Shown: positions 21,908-32,373, counted from the first letter of the stretch. The stretch: DNA of 46,030 nucleotides from Gordonia polyisoprenivorans NBRC 16320 = JCM 10675 (GCF_000241325.1 NZ_BAEI01000066.1:1-46030), one strand, 5' to 3'. Notes: generated by a model not told the origin, from the sequence alone. Numbers and translations are program-made.

Positions 21908-21908
21908 A

Positions 21909-21941
21909 CCCTCGAACAGCAACCGCTGTCGGGGGTTTTTT
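21909..21941 (+). terminator. Intrinsic terminator of the ilvB attenuator
   Basis: CCCTCGAACAGC pairs with GCTGTCGGGGG around the loop AACC (one bulged A, one G-U pair) and is followed by six T. This is the clearest U-tracted terminator in the window, and it lies about 115 bp before ilvB, so it must be regulated or leaky. Confidence 0.85.
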
Positions 21942-22056
21942 GTTGCCCACCCCCATTGACCCCGAATCCCCGGTTGAGCGGTAGTACAGACCAGTACGGC
22001 AGTCCACCTGCGACTGAGAACGACGACCGTCGACCATGAACACGAAGGACCGTGCA

Positions 22057-23988
22057 GTGAGCGCACCAACAGCACGTACGGACACGACCACTCCGGGCGC
22101 CGGGTCGCGTCAGGAATCGCCGGCGGCGGGCAGCCTCCGCGCGGTACGGCAGAACACCGTCGCCCCCGAGCGCGTCAGCGGCGCGCAGTCGGTGGTCCGT
22201 TCGCTGGAAGAACTCGGTGTCGAGGTGGTCTTCGGTATTCCCGGCGGTGCGGTGCTCCCGGTGTACGACCCGCTGCTCGATTCGCGCAAGGTCCGCCACG
22301 TGCTCGTCCGTCACGAGCAGGGGGCGGGACACGCGGCCACCGGTTATGCACAGGTCACCGGCCGCGCCGGGGTGATGATGGCGACGTCGGGTCCCGGCGC
22401 CACCAACCTCGTCACCCCGCTCGCCGACGCGCAGATGGACTCGGTGCCCGTCGTCGCGATCACCGGCCAGGTCGGTCGCGCGCTCATCGGCACCGACGCC
22501 TTCCAGGAGGCCGACATCTCCGGTATCACCATGCCGGTCACCAAGCACAACTTCTTGGTGTACAACGCGATCGACATCCCGCGGGTCATCGCCGAGGCCT
22601 TCCACATCGCCGAGAGCGGTCGTCCCGGTGCGGTGCTGGTCGACATCCCCAAGGACATCCTCCAGGCCCAAACGACCTTCTCGTGGCCGCCGCAGATCGA
22701 CCTGCCCGGCTACCGGCCGGTGACCAAGCCGCACGGCAAGCAGGTGCGGGAGGCGGCGCGGATGATCAACGCCGCCAAGAACCCGGTGCTCTACGTCGGC
22801 GGCGGGGTCATCAAGGCCAACGCCTCGGCGGAGTTGCTCGAACTCGCCGAGCTCACCGGCATCCCCGTCGTCACCACCCTGATGGCGCGCGGCGCGTTCC
22901 CCGACTCGCATCCGCAGCACCTGGGCATGCCGGGGATGCACGGCACCGTCGCGGCCGTCGCCGCGTTGCAGCGCAGCGACCTGCTGATCACGCTCGGCGC
23001 CCGCTTCGATGACCGGGTGACCGGCCAGCTCTCGTCATTCGCCCAAGGCGCCAAGGTCATTCACGCCGACATCGACCCGGCGGAGATCGGCAAGAACCGC
23101 CACGCGGACGTGCCGATCGTCGGCGACTGCAAAGCGGTCATCCTCGATCTGCTCGACACACTGCGTGCCGAACGGGCCACCACCGGCACCACGCCGGAGC
23201 TCGAGGAGTGGTGGGACTACCTCGACGGCATCCGCCGTACCTATCCGCTGAGTTACGACCGTCCCGCCGACGGCTCGATGTCGCCGGAGTTCGTGATCTC
23301 CCAGATCGGCAAGCTCGCCGGCCCCGACGCCGTGTACTGCGCAGGCGTCGGTCAGCACCAGATGTGGGCGGCGCAGTTCATCTCCTACGAGAAGCCGCGG
23401 ACCTGGCTCAACTCCGGCGGACTCGGCACGATGGGGTACGCGGTGCCCGCCGCGATGGGTGCCAAGATGGCCGCGCCCGACACCGAGGTGTGGGCCATCG
23501 ACGGCGACGGCTGCTTCCAGATGACCAATCAGGAGCTGGCCACGTGTGCGATCGAGGGCATCCCGATCAAGGTTGCCCTGATCAACAACGGCAACCTCGG
23601 CATGGTGCGGCAGTGGCAGACCCTCTTCTACGAGGAGCGCTACTCCAACACCGACCTGGCGACCCACTCGATGCGCATCCCCGACTTCGTCAAGTTGGCC
23701 GAGGCGCTGGGCTGTGCGGCGTTCCGGGTGGAGAACGAGGCAGAGGTCGACGAGGTCATCGCCAAGGCCCGCGAGATCAACGACCGCCCGGTCGTCATCG
23801 ATTTCATCGTCGGTGCCGACGCGCAGGTGTGGCCGATGGTGGCTGCCGGAACCGGCAATGACGAGATCATGGCGGCCCGCGACATCCGGCCGCTGTTCGA
23901 CGACGATGCGTCGGCCTCCGATCCCGCCGACATCCACGAAGTGGTCAATCAGAGCACCAATCTCGGCCAGGAGGGCGAGCAGAAGTGA
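22057..23988 (+). CDS. ilvB: Acetolactate synthase large subunit
   Basis: IlvB is the thiamine-diphosphate enzyme that makes acetolactate or acetohydroxybutyrate, the first shared step of branched-chain synthesis. The 643-residue protein shows the catalytic Glu region [15 protein letters not shown], the FAD/central domain ([32 protein letters not shown]) and the ThDP motif [14 protein letters not shown] ending in ALINN. GTG 22057 follows AAGGA by 9 nt and gives an MSAPT N-terminus like the mycobacterial IlvB1; an in-frame ATG 22036 is less likely. It overlaps ilvN by 4 bp. It is under the leader-peptide attenuator. Confidence 0.97.
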   Translation: MSAPTARTDTTTPGAGSRQESPAAGSLRAVRQNTVAPERVSGAQSVVRSLEELGVEVVFGIPGGAVLPVYDPLLDSRKVRHVLVRHEQGAGHAATGYAQVTGRAGVMMATSGPGATNLVTPLADAQMDSVPVVAITGQVGRALIGTDAFQEADISGITMPVTKHNFLVYNAIDIPRVIAEAFHIAESGRPGAVLVDIPKDILQAQTTFSWPPQIDLPGYRPVTKPHGKQVREAARMINAAKNPVLYVGGGVIKANASAELLELAELTGIPVVTTLMARGAFPDSHPQHLGMPGMHGTVAAVAALQRSDLLITLGARFDDRVTGQLSSFAQGAKVIHADIDPAEIGKNRHADVPIVGDCKAVILDLLDTLRAERATTGTTPELEEWWDYLDGIRRTYPLSYDRPADGSMSPEFVISQIGKLAGPDAVYCAGVGQHQMWAAQFISYEKPRTWLNSGGLGTMGYAVPAAMGAKMAAPDTEVWAIDGDGCFQMTNQELATCAIEGIPIKVALINNGNLGMVRQWQTLFYEERYSNTDLATHSMRIPDFVKLAEALGCAAFRVENEAEVDEVIAKAREINDRPVVIDFIVGADAQVWPMVAAGTGNDEIMAARDIRPLFDDDASASDPADIHEVVNQSTNLGQEGEQK

Positions 23989-24485
23989 GTACCCATACCC
24001 TCAGCGTCCTCGTCGAGGACCGTCCGGGCGTCCTGGCCCGCGTGTCGGGATTGTTCTCCCGGCGCGGATTCAACATCGAGTCCCTCGCCGTGGGGCCCAC
24101 CGAGCTCAAGGGTGTCTCGCGGATGACGATCATGGTCTCCGTCGAGGACTTCCCGCTCGAGCAGGTCACCAAGCAGCTCAACAAGCTGATCAACGTGATC
24201 AAGATCGTCGAGCAGGACCCGTCGAGCTCGGTCTCACGTGAGCTGATGATGGTCAAGGTGCGCGCCGACTCCACGGTGCGCTCGGAGGTCATCGAGGTCG
24301 TGAATCTGTTCCGCGCCAAGGTGATCGACGTCTCCCCGGAGTCGCTGACCGTGGAGGCGACCGGCACCGCCGAGAAACTCGAGGCGCTGCTGCGGATGCT
24401 CGATCCGTACGGCATCCGGGAGATCGCGCAATCCGGCGCGGTCACCCTGGGACGCGGCCCGAAGAGCATGTCGGCCAACCGCTGA
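23985..24485 (+). CDS. ilvN: Acetolactate synthase small (regulatory) subunit
   Basis: IlvN activates IlvB and carries valine feedback inhibition. The 166-residue protein has an N-terminal ACT domain ([30 protein letters not shown], residues about 4-75, cited in parts) and a C-terminal ALS_ss_C domain ([42 protein letters not shown]). GTG 23985 overlaps the ilvB stop (GTGA), and a GGAGGG ribosome binding site lies inside ilvB. The overlap ensures paired synthesis of the two subunits. Confidence 0.97.
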   Translation: MSTHTLSVLVEDRPGVLARVSGLFSRRGFNIESLAVGPTELKGVSRMTIMVSVEDFPLEQVTKQLNKLINVIKIVEQDPSSSVSRELMMVKVRADSTVRSEVIEVVNLFRAKVIDVSPESLTVEATGTAEKLEALLRMLDPYGIREIAQSGAVTLGRGPKSMSANR

Positions 24486-25577
<1,092 letters not shown>

Positions 25578-25591
25578 ACACAAGCGTGATT

Positions 25592-25624
25592 CGTGGCCCC
25601 GTTCCCGATGGGAACGGGGCCACG
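25592..25624 (+). terminator. Strong terminator after ilvC
   Basis: A perfect 15-bp stem CGTGGCCCCGTTCCC / GGGAACGGGGCCACG with a 3-nt GAT loop starts 14 bp after the ilvC stop. The sequence after it is only weakly T-rich (TTCGT). Confidence 0.8.
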
Positions 25625-25687
25625 TTCGTCTCGGGCGGCAGGCGAGTGGGCTGTGGATGAATTCTCGGCCCGTCGATGCATCTGTTC

Positions 25688-25693
25688 TACGCT
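25688..25693 (+). promoter_or_regulatory. Candidate -10 box for the T7SS-like cassette
   Basis: TACGCT would begin a transcript near 25700, with a leader of about 29 nt holding GGGGGAGAG before ATG 25729. It is separated from ilvC by the terminator above. Confidence 0.4.
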
Positions 25694-25728
25694 TGGCCCA
25701 TCGGTGTCGATCGTGATGGGGGAGAGTC

Positions 25729-26028
25729 ATGGATGTCAATCCGGAAGCGTTGCGGCAGTTCGCCACTCGGGTCGATGAGGTAGGTGCACAGTGCTCCGCG
25801 TCGCCCATGCCGCACCACTTCGACGCCCTCGCGGCCCTGATGCCCGGCTCCACCACGGCGTACGCCGCACAGACCGCCGCCTCGGCGATGCGGCCGTTGT
25901 TGGCCGGTGTGGGCCACTACTTCGAGCAGGTGTCGGCGGCCGTGTACACCGCGGCCGGTGAGTACGAGACCTCCGATGCCGCACTGGCCGACCGGTTCGG
26001 TCGCGTCCCTGCCCCCGGGAGGGCGTGA
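25729..26028 (+). CDS. EspC-like small type VII secretion target
   Basis: The 99-residue all-helical protein fits the EspA/EspC-like T7SS substrate family (PF10824 type): DVNPEALRQFATRVDEVGAQ opens helix 1, a second helix spans about 45-78, and the tail carries YETSD (Tyr79-Asp83), the YxxxD secretion motif. GGGGGAGAG precedes ATG 25729. Its stop overlaps the start of the next gene (TGATG), so the two are likely co-translated and may be secreted as a pair. No ESX core gene (eccC, mycP) is in the window, so export would depend on a system elsewhere. The family call is from motif and layout, not a search. Confidence 0.75.
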   Translation: MDVNPEALRQFATRVDEVGAQCSASPMPHHFDALAALMPGSTTAYAAQTAASAMRPLLAGVGHYFEQVSAAVYTAAGEYETSDAALADRFGRVPAPGRA

Positions 26029-27315
26029 TGATTCCCAGCCGCACGGTGTTCGACACCTGGCGGACCGAATCGGTGGGGGCTGCCGGCCACACGCTGGGAG
26101 ACAGCGGCGAAGCACTCGACGACGAGGTCTCGGGCGCCCGGTACGCCATCTCGCGTGTGGCGCAAGACGGTCTGTGGTCCGGCGTGGCCGCGCAGTCCGG
26201 TGAGACGGCGACCGACGTCGGCTGCCGCCGGGCCACCGCGCTGAGCGCCGTCGCGCGCAACTCGGCGATCGGTGTCGCCCGGTCCGCTCCGGACCTCACC
26301 GCGGCGGCGTCGAGGATTCGAAACCTGTTGACGGTCATCGAATCCGGCGACCTGTTCGTCACCGATGACTGGCTCGTGCTGCCGCGCGTCAAGAACTACC
26401 CGGCGACGTTGGCCGCGACGCTGGCGACCGTCGCCGACACCTTTCAGGTGCAACTCAATCCCGCCCTGGTCGACCTGAGCCGAGCCGATCACGACATCGG
26501 CGCGTTTGTGCGCCGAAAACTGATGGGCGATGGTCTCGGCCTGGCCCTTCCCGAGATCGACGCGGATCCCCACGCGCCCAAGGACTTCACCGAAGCCCCG
26601 CACGGTGACAACACCGGAGGCACCAACCCCGAGTTCGGCCGCGGCCTGCAACGTGCGCGACTGCTCGAGCACATGACCGGTACGGTCGTCGAGACCGAGA
26701 CCACCACCGCCGGTGACACCACGACGACGACGGTGAGGATGCTCGACGGCTCCCGGCAGACCTACACCAGCGGTCCCGGAGTGAACCGGACCGAATTCCG
26801 CAGTCCGGAAGGTGTTCTGACCGCCACGCGCACCGTCGCGGGCGATGGCACGGCAACCGTGTCGTTGACTCGTCCGGGCAAGTCGCCCGCCGTCGTGACC
26901 GAGCGCCCCGACGGTACGACCGAGGCGGTCGTCGACGGGATCACCTTCCCCATCCCGTCCTCCCGTGACTATGCGATCGCCCTGGCCGCGGGTGGCATGT
27001 CCGCGACCGAATCCGCCGTGGCACGCGGGCTTCCCTACCTCACCCAGGCCCAGGTTGCGCGCCTGGAGATCGGTGCGAAAGCGGCCGGGCCGGGTCTGAC
27101 GCTGCTCGGTACGGCGATGGGGGTCGCCACGGCGGAGAACGGCTACGAACGGTGTGTGGCAGGCGTGGCCGGCGGTGTCGGGTTGGGCGCCGATCTGGCA
27201 CTGCTGGCATTGGCCCCGGAGATGAGTCCGCTGCGGGCCTTCTGGACCGGCGCAATCGTGAGTCTTGGGGGGGTCCACGGTGGGCAACATCGTGGGGCAG
27301 GTGCTGTGTCGATGA
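26028..27315 (+). CDS. WXG-domain T7SS effector-like protein, reading frame broken near its 3' end
   Basis: From ATG 26028 the N-terminal ~95 residues look like a WXG100-type helical hairpin with WSG at residues 50-52. A Thr-rich linker follows (about 220-240), then RHS-like beta segments (DGSRQTYTSGPGVNRTEFRS, PEGVLTATRT) and a Gly/Ala-rich hydrophobic C-terminus from about residue 315. A run of seven G (27267-27273) breaks the frame: as sequenced it runs on to 28151 as a 708-codon fusion (from GTG 26025). With six G the protein would end GGSTVGNIVGQVLCR, with TGA at 27313-27315 overlapping the next ATG, giving about 428 residues. The small helical partner upstream and the genes downstream suggest an effector. 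The toxin activity is unknown. Confidence 0.65.
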
Positions 27316-28151
27316 GGAATCTCGAGGTGGTCGGCAAGCGGCCTGCATACCATCGATGCCCACGTGCCTGGCAGGGAGCGCGGTGGCGTCTGTGGGTGGG
27401 CAGGGTCTTCTGGGCTGTTGTCTGCTCGATCTTCGCGGGGGCGTCGGTGATGTCGGCTTTCGGCGGCAGCGTCGTCGTGGCGGTGGCGGCCGCGTCCGGC
27501 GCCGCGGGGGTCGCCCTGCTGCTGTTGTCCGAAGAACTCCGGTGGATGCGCACGGGCGCGACCCGACCGGACCTCCGCGGCGTGCGAATCGCGGGGGCGG
27601 CATTGGTGATTCGTGTCGATGACCGCGAACGTGCGGTGGACATTGCGTTGCCGGCGGCGTTCGCCCTCGGCGGTGCCGGGGCGTTCTACGCCGTGTGCTC
27701 CGGAGAACTCGATCTCTCCTTCGTGCAACACTCGCCGCGGCCGGTCTCGCCGTTCACCTTTCTGGCCGTCGCTGTCACCGGTGCGGTCGGTCTCGTCTGG
27801 GAAATGGTTCGGCGCCGGCCCGACCCTCTGGTGCTGACCCCGCACGCCCTGGTCGTCGGCAAGAGACTCGGTCCACGGGGCGCGATCGCCTGGACCGACC
27901 TCGAACGCACCGAGCCGATGCCCACCGATGTGGGCAGACGTCGCAGGGGTGCCGACGCATGGCTGGCCATCGGCGCGGACGAGGAACCGCGGCTACGCCT
28001 GAACGTCGTGCGGCTCGGAGCGCCGACGACCTTCTGGCTTCTGGACTTCTACCGGCGGCATCCGGAACTGCGCGATGAACTCGCCGACGCCCGGGTGTTG
28101 CGGCGCCTGCGTGACGGATCACTCGTCGACGACGGTCGAGCCGATGTCTGA
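27312..28151 (+). CDS. Four-helix membrane protein with PH-like C-terminus
   Basis: ATG 27312 overlaps the restored stop of the previous gene (ATGA). The 279-residue product has four predicted membrane helices (about 30-48, 52-73, 112-128, 148-165) and a C-terminal cytosolic part. The segment DPLVLTPHALVVGKRLGPRGAIAWTDL resembles a bacterial PH domain, and a helix LLDFYRRHPELRDELAD follows. As sequenced this frame is continuous with the upstream gene. A membrane protein directly after a putative secreted effector is a common place for an immunity protein, but that role is inference. It overlaps the next gene by 8 bp. Confidence 0.65.
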   Translation: MRNLEVVGKRPAYHRCPRAWQGARWRLWVGRVFWAVVCSIFAGASVMSAFGGSVVVAVAAASGAAGVALLLLSEELRWMRTGATRPDLRGVRIAGAALVIRVDDRERAVDIALPAAFALGGAGAFYAVCSGELDLSFVQHSPRPVSPFTFLAVAVTGAVGLVWEMVRRRPDPLVLTPHALVVGKRLGPRGAIAWTDLERTEPMPTDVGRRRRGADAWLAIGADEEPRLRLNVVRLGAPTTFWLLDFYRRHPELRDELADARVLRRLRDGSLVDDGRADV

Positions 28152-28542
28152 TCGGGCCCACTCACCGTTGCCTCCGGAATACGTTGCGGTGCTGCGAGAT
28201 CTGGCGCACGAGCCCGAACGCACCGAGGAGATCCGGAGCATGGTCGCCGGACTCGACGGCGTCACAGGGGTCGAAGCGGGCCTGATCGACGCCGTCCTTC
28301 CGTTGCCGAGCACCTGGCGCCCCGATGACCATGCACTGTTCTGGCGTGACCGGCGAGTCCGTGACGCGGAGCTGCGCCGGCGCATCGACGCCGCTCTCGA
28401 CGACTGGATCGAGAATGGTGGATGGTCGTGGAGATCAGGCGGAATCGACGCCGAGGACCATCGGCGCATCGCCGAGCTGACGCGGCGCGAATTCGACGCC
28501 GAGATGGCCGATCATCGCCGACGACACGGTACCGGCGGATGA
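28144..28542 (+). CDS. Small hypothetical protein at the end of the T7SS-like cassette
   Basis: ATG 28144 lies 8 bp inside the end of the membrane-protein gene, so it is probably translated from the same mRNA. The 132-residue product is polar and rich in Asp, Glu and Arg, with mostly helical character. It shows an LPPEYVAVLRDLAHEPERTEEI opening (shown in part), two tryptophans in WIENGGWSW, and a C-terminal helix. It has no signal peptide or membrane helix. I do not recognise the family. A second immunity or accessory protein is possible. A strong terminator follows 36 bp later, which closes the cassette. Confidence 0.65.
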   Translation: MSDRAHSPLPPEYVAVLRDLAHEPERTEEIRSMVAGLDGVTGVEAGLIDAVLPLPSTWRPDDHALFWRDRRVRDAELRRRIDAALDDWIENGGWSWRSGGIDAEDHRRIAELTRREFDAEMADHRRRHGTGG

Positions 28543-28578
28543 ATCGGCGAGATCTGCACGCACGCCCGACCCCACAGA

Positions 28579-28618
28579 CGAGTGCGCCCCCTCCCGAGGT
28601 GGGGAGGGGGCGCACTCG
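28579..28618. terminator. Terminator closing the T7SS-like cassette
   Basis: A 17-bp stem CGAGTGCGCCCCCTCCC / GGGAGGGGGCGCACTCG with a 6-nt loop lies between the convergent cassette and protease genes and may serve both. Confidence 0.8.
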
Positions 28619-28635
28619 ATGGAGCGAGTTCAGGG

Positions 28636-29301
28636 TCAGTAGACCGAGAAGCCCTTGTACTTGGTGTGGTTCACGTAGTTGAGGATCGGCCCGATGTTGG
28701 TGCCGGTCTCGGGGCCGAGGCAGCCGAGGAAGTAGTAGGCGTTGACCATGCCCACGAGTTTGTCGCCGACGACCACCGGGCTGCCGGAATCACCCTCGAT
28801 GACGCACATCTGGGAGAAGTGCACGTCGCCGTCGGAGAACCAGGCGACACCGCAGGTGCTGCCGGTGGTGCGGCCTTCCTTGCACGCCACGGTCGGGAAA
28901 CCGATCGGGCGGGTGTCGATCCCGCGGATCGTCACCGACCGCACGGTGCGCAGCGGTACGACGCGCGACGGGTCGAACTCGATGATCGCGACATCGTCCT
29001 TCGGGTCGGAATAGGTCACCACACCGGCCTGACCGCGATCCTGGAACGTCTCGGAGAGGACCTGCTGCCCGGGCTGGCCGCAGTGTCCTGCGGTGATGCC
29101 GATCAGTTGACCGGTCTTCGCATGACCGATCGTGGTCAGGGTGCACGCCTTGGCGGAGTCACCGCCCTGCAGGATCAGGATTCCTGATCCACCGCCGAGG
29201 AAGATCTTCGCCGGTGCCGCCTGTGCGGCGCCGGGAGCCCCCCAGCCGGCGAGTACCGTCGCTGCCAGGACAGCCAACAGTACTGTCAGCTTCTTCTTCA
29301 T
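28636..29301 (-). CDS. Secreted trypsin-like serine protease
   Basis: The 221-residue protein has a Sec signal peptide (MKKKLTVLLAVLAATVLAGW, then a cut near AQA/AP at residues 28-29) and an S1-type fold. The triad is readable: His73 (ITAGHCG), Asp103 (KDDVAII) and Ser172 (EGDSGSPVV). Six cysteines outside the signal peptide (including CTL, HCG, ACK, TCG and MCV) may form disulfides. Similar small S1 proteases occur in mycobacteria and Gordonia; their substrates are unknown. It stands alone, divergent from serA and convergent with the T7SS-like cassette. No clear ribosome binding site is seen; the ATG begins a typical signal peptide. Confidence 0.9.
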   Translation of the reverse strand: MKKKLTVLLAVLAATVLAGWGAPGAAQAAPAKIFLGGGSGILILQGGDSAKACTLTTIGHAKTGQLIGITAGHCGQPGQQVLSETFQDRGQAGVVTYSDPKDDVAIIEFDPSRVVPLRTVRSVTIRGIDTRPIGFPTVACKEGRTTGSTCGVAWFSDGDVHFSQMCVIEGDSGSPVVVGDKLVGMVNAYYFLGCLGPETGTNIGPILNYVNHTKYKGFSVY

Positions 29302-29596
29302 CCATACTCCACTCTGCTACCCGACCGGCGCGGCTTCTCGACCGCCGAATCGATTGTTGACACATCACCCGAAGCGCCACCGTACCGGCGGATTCGACGG
29401 GTGCCGCGGTTCGGCGACACTCTGCCGCCGCATCGCAACACTTCCGTAATGCCGCTCACAATGTACACGTCCACCCTGTGCCGCTCGGTCGCGTCGACGC
29501 CCGGCTGTTCGCCGCATCAGGAGAGGTCTCTAAGCTGACTTGCGGATGCCGTTACGGCATCGCGCCCGATCTCGCCACCGATTCTGGAGAAAAACT
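29302..29596. other. Divergent intergenic region between protease gene and serA
   Basis: This 295-bp region holds no coding frame I can support. A TAAGCT at 29531-29536 is a candidate -10 for serA, giving a leader of about 55 nt, and CTGGAGA (29584-29590) is its ribosome binding site. Nothing else is recognised. Confidence 0.5.
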
Positions 29597-31192
29597 GTGA
29601 CCTCAGCTGGCCTGCCGGTCGTTCTCATCGCCGACAAACTGGCCCCCTCGACCGTGGAAGCCCTCGGCGACGGGGTCGAGGTGCGCTGGGTGGACGGACC
29701 CGATCGCCCGAAACTGCTCGAAGCCGTCGTCGACGCCGACGCGATCCTGGTGCGTTCGGCCACCACCGTCGACGCCGAGGTCCTCGACGCGGGCAAGAAA
29801 CTGAAGATCATCGCGCGCGCAGGCGTCGGCCTCGACAATGTCGACGTGCCGGCCGCCACCGAGCGCGGCGTGATGGTGGTCAACGCGCCCACCTCCAACA
29901 TCCACACCGCCGCCGAGCACGCCATCTCGCTGATGCTCTCGGCGGCCCGTCAGATCCCGGCCGCCGATGCGACCCTGCGTGAACACACCTGGAAGCGTTC
30001 GTCATTCAACGGTGTCGAGATCTTCGACAAGACCGTCGGCGTGGTCGGACTCGGCCGGATCGGCCAGCTCGTCGCTGCTCGACTGGCCGCCTTCGAGACC
30101 CACGTGATCGCCTACGACCCCTACGTGTCGCCGGCGCGTGCGGCCCAGCTCGGCATCGAATTGGTCTCGCTCGACGAGCTTCTCGAGCGCGCCGACTTCA
30201 TCACGGTGCATCTGCCCAAGACGCCCGAGACCCTCGGCCTCATCGGCGCCGACCAGCTGGCCCGCACCAAGAAGGGCGTGATCATCGTCAACGCCGCCCG
30301 TGGCGGGCTCATCGACGAGCAGGCGCTGGCCGACGCGATCGTCGCCGGACAGGTCCGCGGCGCCGGCCTCGATGTCTTCGCCACCGAACCGTGCACCGAC
30401 TCGCCGCTGTTCGAGCTGCCGCAGGTCGTGGTGACACCGCACCTGGGTGCCTCGACCAGCGAGGCCCAGGACCGCGCGGGTACCGATGTCGCCAAGAGTG
30501 TGCGGCTGGCACTGGCCGGCCACTTCGTCCCGGACGCGGTCAACATCGTCGGCGGCACGGTCGACGAAGAGGTCGCCCCGTGGCTGGAGATGGCCCGCAA
30601 GCTCGGTGTGCTCGTCGGGGCGATCAGCTCCGAACTGCCGACGTCACTGGTCGTCGACGTGCGCGGCGAACTCGCCGCGAGCAACGTCGACGTGCTGGGG
30701 TTGTCGGCGCTGCGCGGCCTGTTCGAGGCCGCCCTGACCGAGCCGATCACCTTCGTCAACGCCCCGAAGGTGGCGCAGGAGCGCGGTGTCACCAGCGAGG
30801 TGACCACCGCCACCGAGAGCCCCAATCACCGCAGCGTGGTCGACGTCAAGGCGGTCTTCGCCGACGGCTCGGTCCACAACGTGGCCGGGTCGCTGTCGGA
30901 GCCGCGGCAGGTGGAGAAGATCGTCAACATCAACGGACGCAACTTCGACATGCGCGCCGAGGGCCTCAACCTCCTGGTGAGTTACACCGATCAGCCGGGC
31001 TCGCTGGGCAAGATCGGTACGCTGCTCGGCGACGCGGGCATCGACATCCTGGCCGCAGCGCTCTCCCAGGACGCCGCAGGTGCCGGTGCCACCATGATCT
31101 TGCGGGTCAGCCGCGAGGTCGACGACTCGGTGGTCGAGGCCATCGAGTCCGCAGTCGGTGCAACTCTGATCGAACAGGTGGATCTGTCATGA
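29597..31192 (+). CDS. serA: D-3-phosphoglycerate dehydrogenase
   Basis: SerA oxidises 3-phosphoglycerate with NAD+, the first step of serine synthesis. The 531-residue length matches the long (type 1) actinobacterial form with an extra domain. The order is: substrate and NAD-binding domains ([19 protein letters not shown], the Rossmann [27 protein letters not shown], and the catalytic [12 protein letters not shown]), then the ASB intervening domain, and a C-terminal ACT domain ([19 protein letters not shown]) for serine control. GTG 29597 follows GGAGA and gives the [18 protein letters not shown] start. It overlaps leuB by 4 bp (ATGA). Confidence 0.97.
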   Translation: MTSAGLPVVLIADKLAPSTVEALGDGVEVRWVDGPDRPKLLEAVVDADAILVRSATTVDAEVLDAGKKLKIIARAGVGLDNVDVPAATERGVMVVNAPTSNIHTAAEHAISLMLSAARQIPAADATLREHTWKRSSFNGVEIFDKTVGVVGLGRIGQLVAARLAAFETHVIAYDPYVSPARAAQLGIELVSLDELLERADFITVHLPKTPETLGLIGADQLARTKKGVIIVNAARGGLIDEQALADAIVAGQVRGAGLDVFATEPCTDSPLFELPQVVVTPHLGASTSEAQDRAGTDVAKSVRLALAGHFVPDAVNIVGGTVDEEVAPWLEMARKLGVLVGAISSELPTSLVVDVRGELAASNVDVLGLSALRGLFEAALTEPITFVNAPKVAQERGVTSEVTTATESPNHRSVVDVKAVFADGSVHNVAGSLSEPRQVEKIVNINGRNFDMRAEGLNLLVSYTDQPGSLGKIGTLLGDAGIDILAAALSQDAAGAGATMILRVSREVDDSVVEAIESAVGATLIEQVDLS

Positions 31193-32199
31193 AGCTCGCC
31201 GTCATCGCCGGGGACGGAATCGGCCCCGAGGTCATCGCCGAGGCACTCGAGGTGCTGCGGGTGGTGACTCCCGACGTCGAGACCACCGAGTACGACCTCG
31301 GTGCCCGGCGCTATCACCGCAACGGTGAATTGCTGACCGAGGCCGATCTGGATTCGTTGCGCGAGCACGACGCGATCCTGCTCGGCGCGATCGGTGATCC
31401 GTCGGTGCCGTCGGGGGTCCTCGAACGCGGACTGCTGCTCTCCATGCGTTTCGCGCTCGATCACCATGTGAACCTGCGGCCCTCGCGCCGGCTACCCGGA
31501 GTGAGTTCGCCGCTCGCCGGGGACCCCGACATCGATTTCGTCGTCGTCCGTGAGGGCACCGAAGGCCCCTACACCGGCAACGGTGGCTCGATCCGTGTGG
31601 GCACCCCGCACGAGGTCGCCACCGAGGTCAGCGTCAACACCCGCTTCGGCGTCGAGCGCGTCGTCCGGGATGCCTTCGAGCGGGCGAGCCGCAGGCGCAA
31701 ACACCTCACATTGGTCCACAAGACCAATGTGCTGACCTTCGCCGGATCGTTGTGGAGTCGGGCGGTCGCGGAGATCGGTGCCGAGTACCCCGATGTCACC
31801 ACCGACTACTGCCACGTCGACGCCGCGACGATCTACCTCGTCACCGACCCCGGACGGTTCGACGTGATCGTCACCGACAACCTGTTCGGCGACATCATCA
31901 CCGACATCGCGGCCGCGGTCTCCGGTGGGATCGGGCTCGCCGCGTCGGGCAACATCGATGCCACGCGGACCAATCCGTCGATGTTCGAACCGGTGCACGG
32001 CAGCGCCCCCGACATCGCCGGTCAGGGCAAGGCGGACCCCACCGCCGCCATCCTGTCGGTGGCGCTGCTCCTCGATCACCTCGACGATGCCGAGGGCGCT
32101 CGACGTGTTGAACAGGCCGTCGCCGACGATCTGCTCGACCGCGACGGCCAGGAGCTGTCGACCTCGGAGATCGGTAAGCGTATTCGAGAGCGCTTGTAG
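31189..32199 (+). CDS. leuB: 3-isopropylmalate dehydrogenase
   Basis: LeuB oxidatively decarboxylates 3-isopropylmalate with NAD+ in leucine synthesis. The 336-residue protein shows [12 protein letters not shown], the substrate arginines (LRPSRRLPG), the YTGNGGSIR loop, the Lys-Asn pair (HKTNVLTF), the metal-binding [10 protein letters not shown] and the NAD-binding [21 protein letters not shown] 31189 overlaps the serA stop (ATGA), so the two are translationally coupled, as in mycobacteria. A long hairpin follows at 32223-32280. Confidence 0.97.
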   Translation: MKLAVIAGDGIGPEVIAEALEVLRVVTPDVETTEYDLGARRYHRNGELLTEADLDSLREHDAILLGAIGDPSVPSGVLERGLLLSMRFALDHHVNLRPSRRLPGVSSPLAGDPDIDFVVVREGTEGPYTGNGGSIRVGTPHEVATEVSVNTRFGVERVVRDAFERASRRRKHLTLVHKTNVLTFAGSLWSRAVAEIGAEYPDVTTDYCHVDAATIYLVTDPGRFDVIVTDNLFGDIITDIAAAVSGGIGLAASGNIDATRTNPSMFEPVHGSAPDIAGQGKADPTAAILSVALLLDHLDDAEGARRVEQAVADDLLDRDGQELSTSEIGKRIRERL

Positions 32200-32222
32200 C
32201 GCATAGGATTCTGCACTTGCCC

Positions 32223-32280
32223 GGTGGCCCGGTCCGGTGGTGTGGTGGTCGAGGAGACCCCACCCCCGGACCGGGCCACC
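32223..32280. terminator. Long hairpin after leuB
   Basis: A perfect 15-bp stem GGTGGCCCGGTCCGG / CCGGACCGGGCCACC encloses a 28-nt loop. The loop holds GGTGGTCGAGG, similar to the REP-like core near 800, and can form an inner GGTC/GACC pairing. It is a probable terminator for serA-leuB, or a REP insertion used as one. Confidence 0.6.
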
Positions 32281-32346
32281 GTCATCTGTGGTCGGCGTGA
32301 GGGGTCTCCGACGGAGACCGTGGAATGGGGATCTCGGGCGTCACTT

Positions 32347-32373
32347 GTTCTAGTTTCAATAGAACTATACAAT
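32347..32373 (+). promoter_or_regulatory. Operator and -10 of the GntR gene
   Basis: GTTCTA-N7-TAGAAC (32347-32365) is a perfect dyad directly upstream of TACAAT (32368-32373), which lies 6 nt before GTG 32380. The dyad overlaps the spacer of the promoter, fitting autorepression by the YtrA-type regulator. The stretch is strongly AT-rich for this genome. Confidence 0.6.

Noticed and set aside
21685..22941. Minus-strand open frame across the ilvB leader and 5' end
   Set aside because: It is antisense to clear IlvB sequence, shows no domain, and would run through the attenuator.
25917..27845. 642-codon minus-strand open frame opposite the T7SS-like cassette
   Set aside because: It spans three coupled plus-strand genes with better starts and domain features, and its Arg/His/Gly-rich composition is typical of shadows.
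26025..28151. A genuine 708-residue fusion protein
   Set aside because: Not taken as the primary model because one fewer G in a homopolymer gives two well-formed coupled genes; kept as an alternative in the entry.
30391..31188. Plus-strand extension of the leuB frame upstream into serA
   Set aside because: It overlaps the well-conserved SerA C-terminal domains in another frame, and ATG 31189 gives exact LeuB length.
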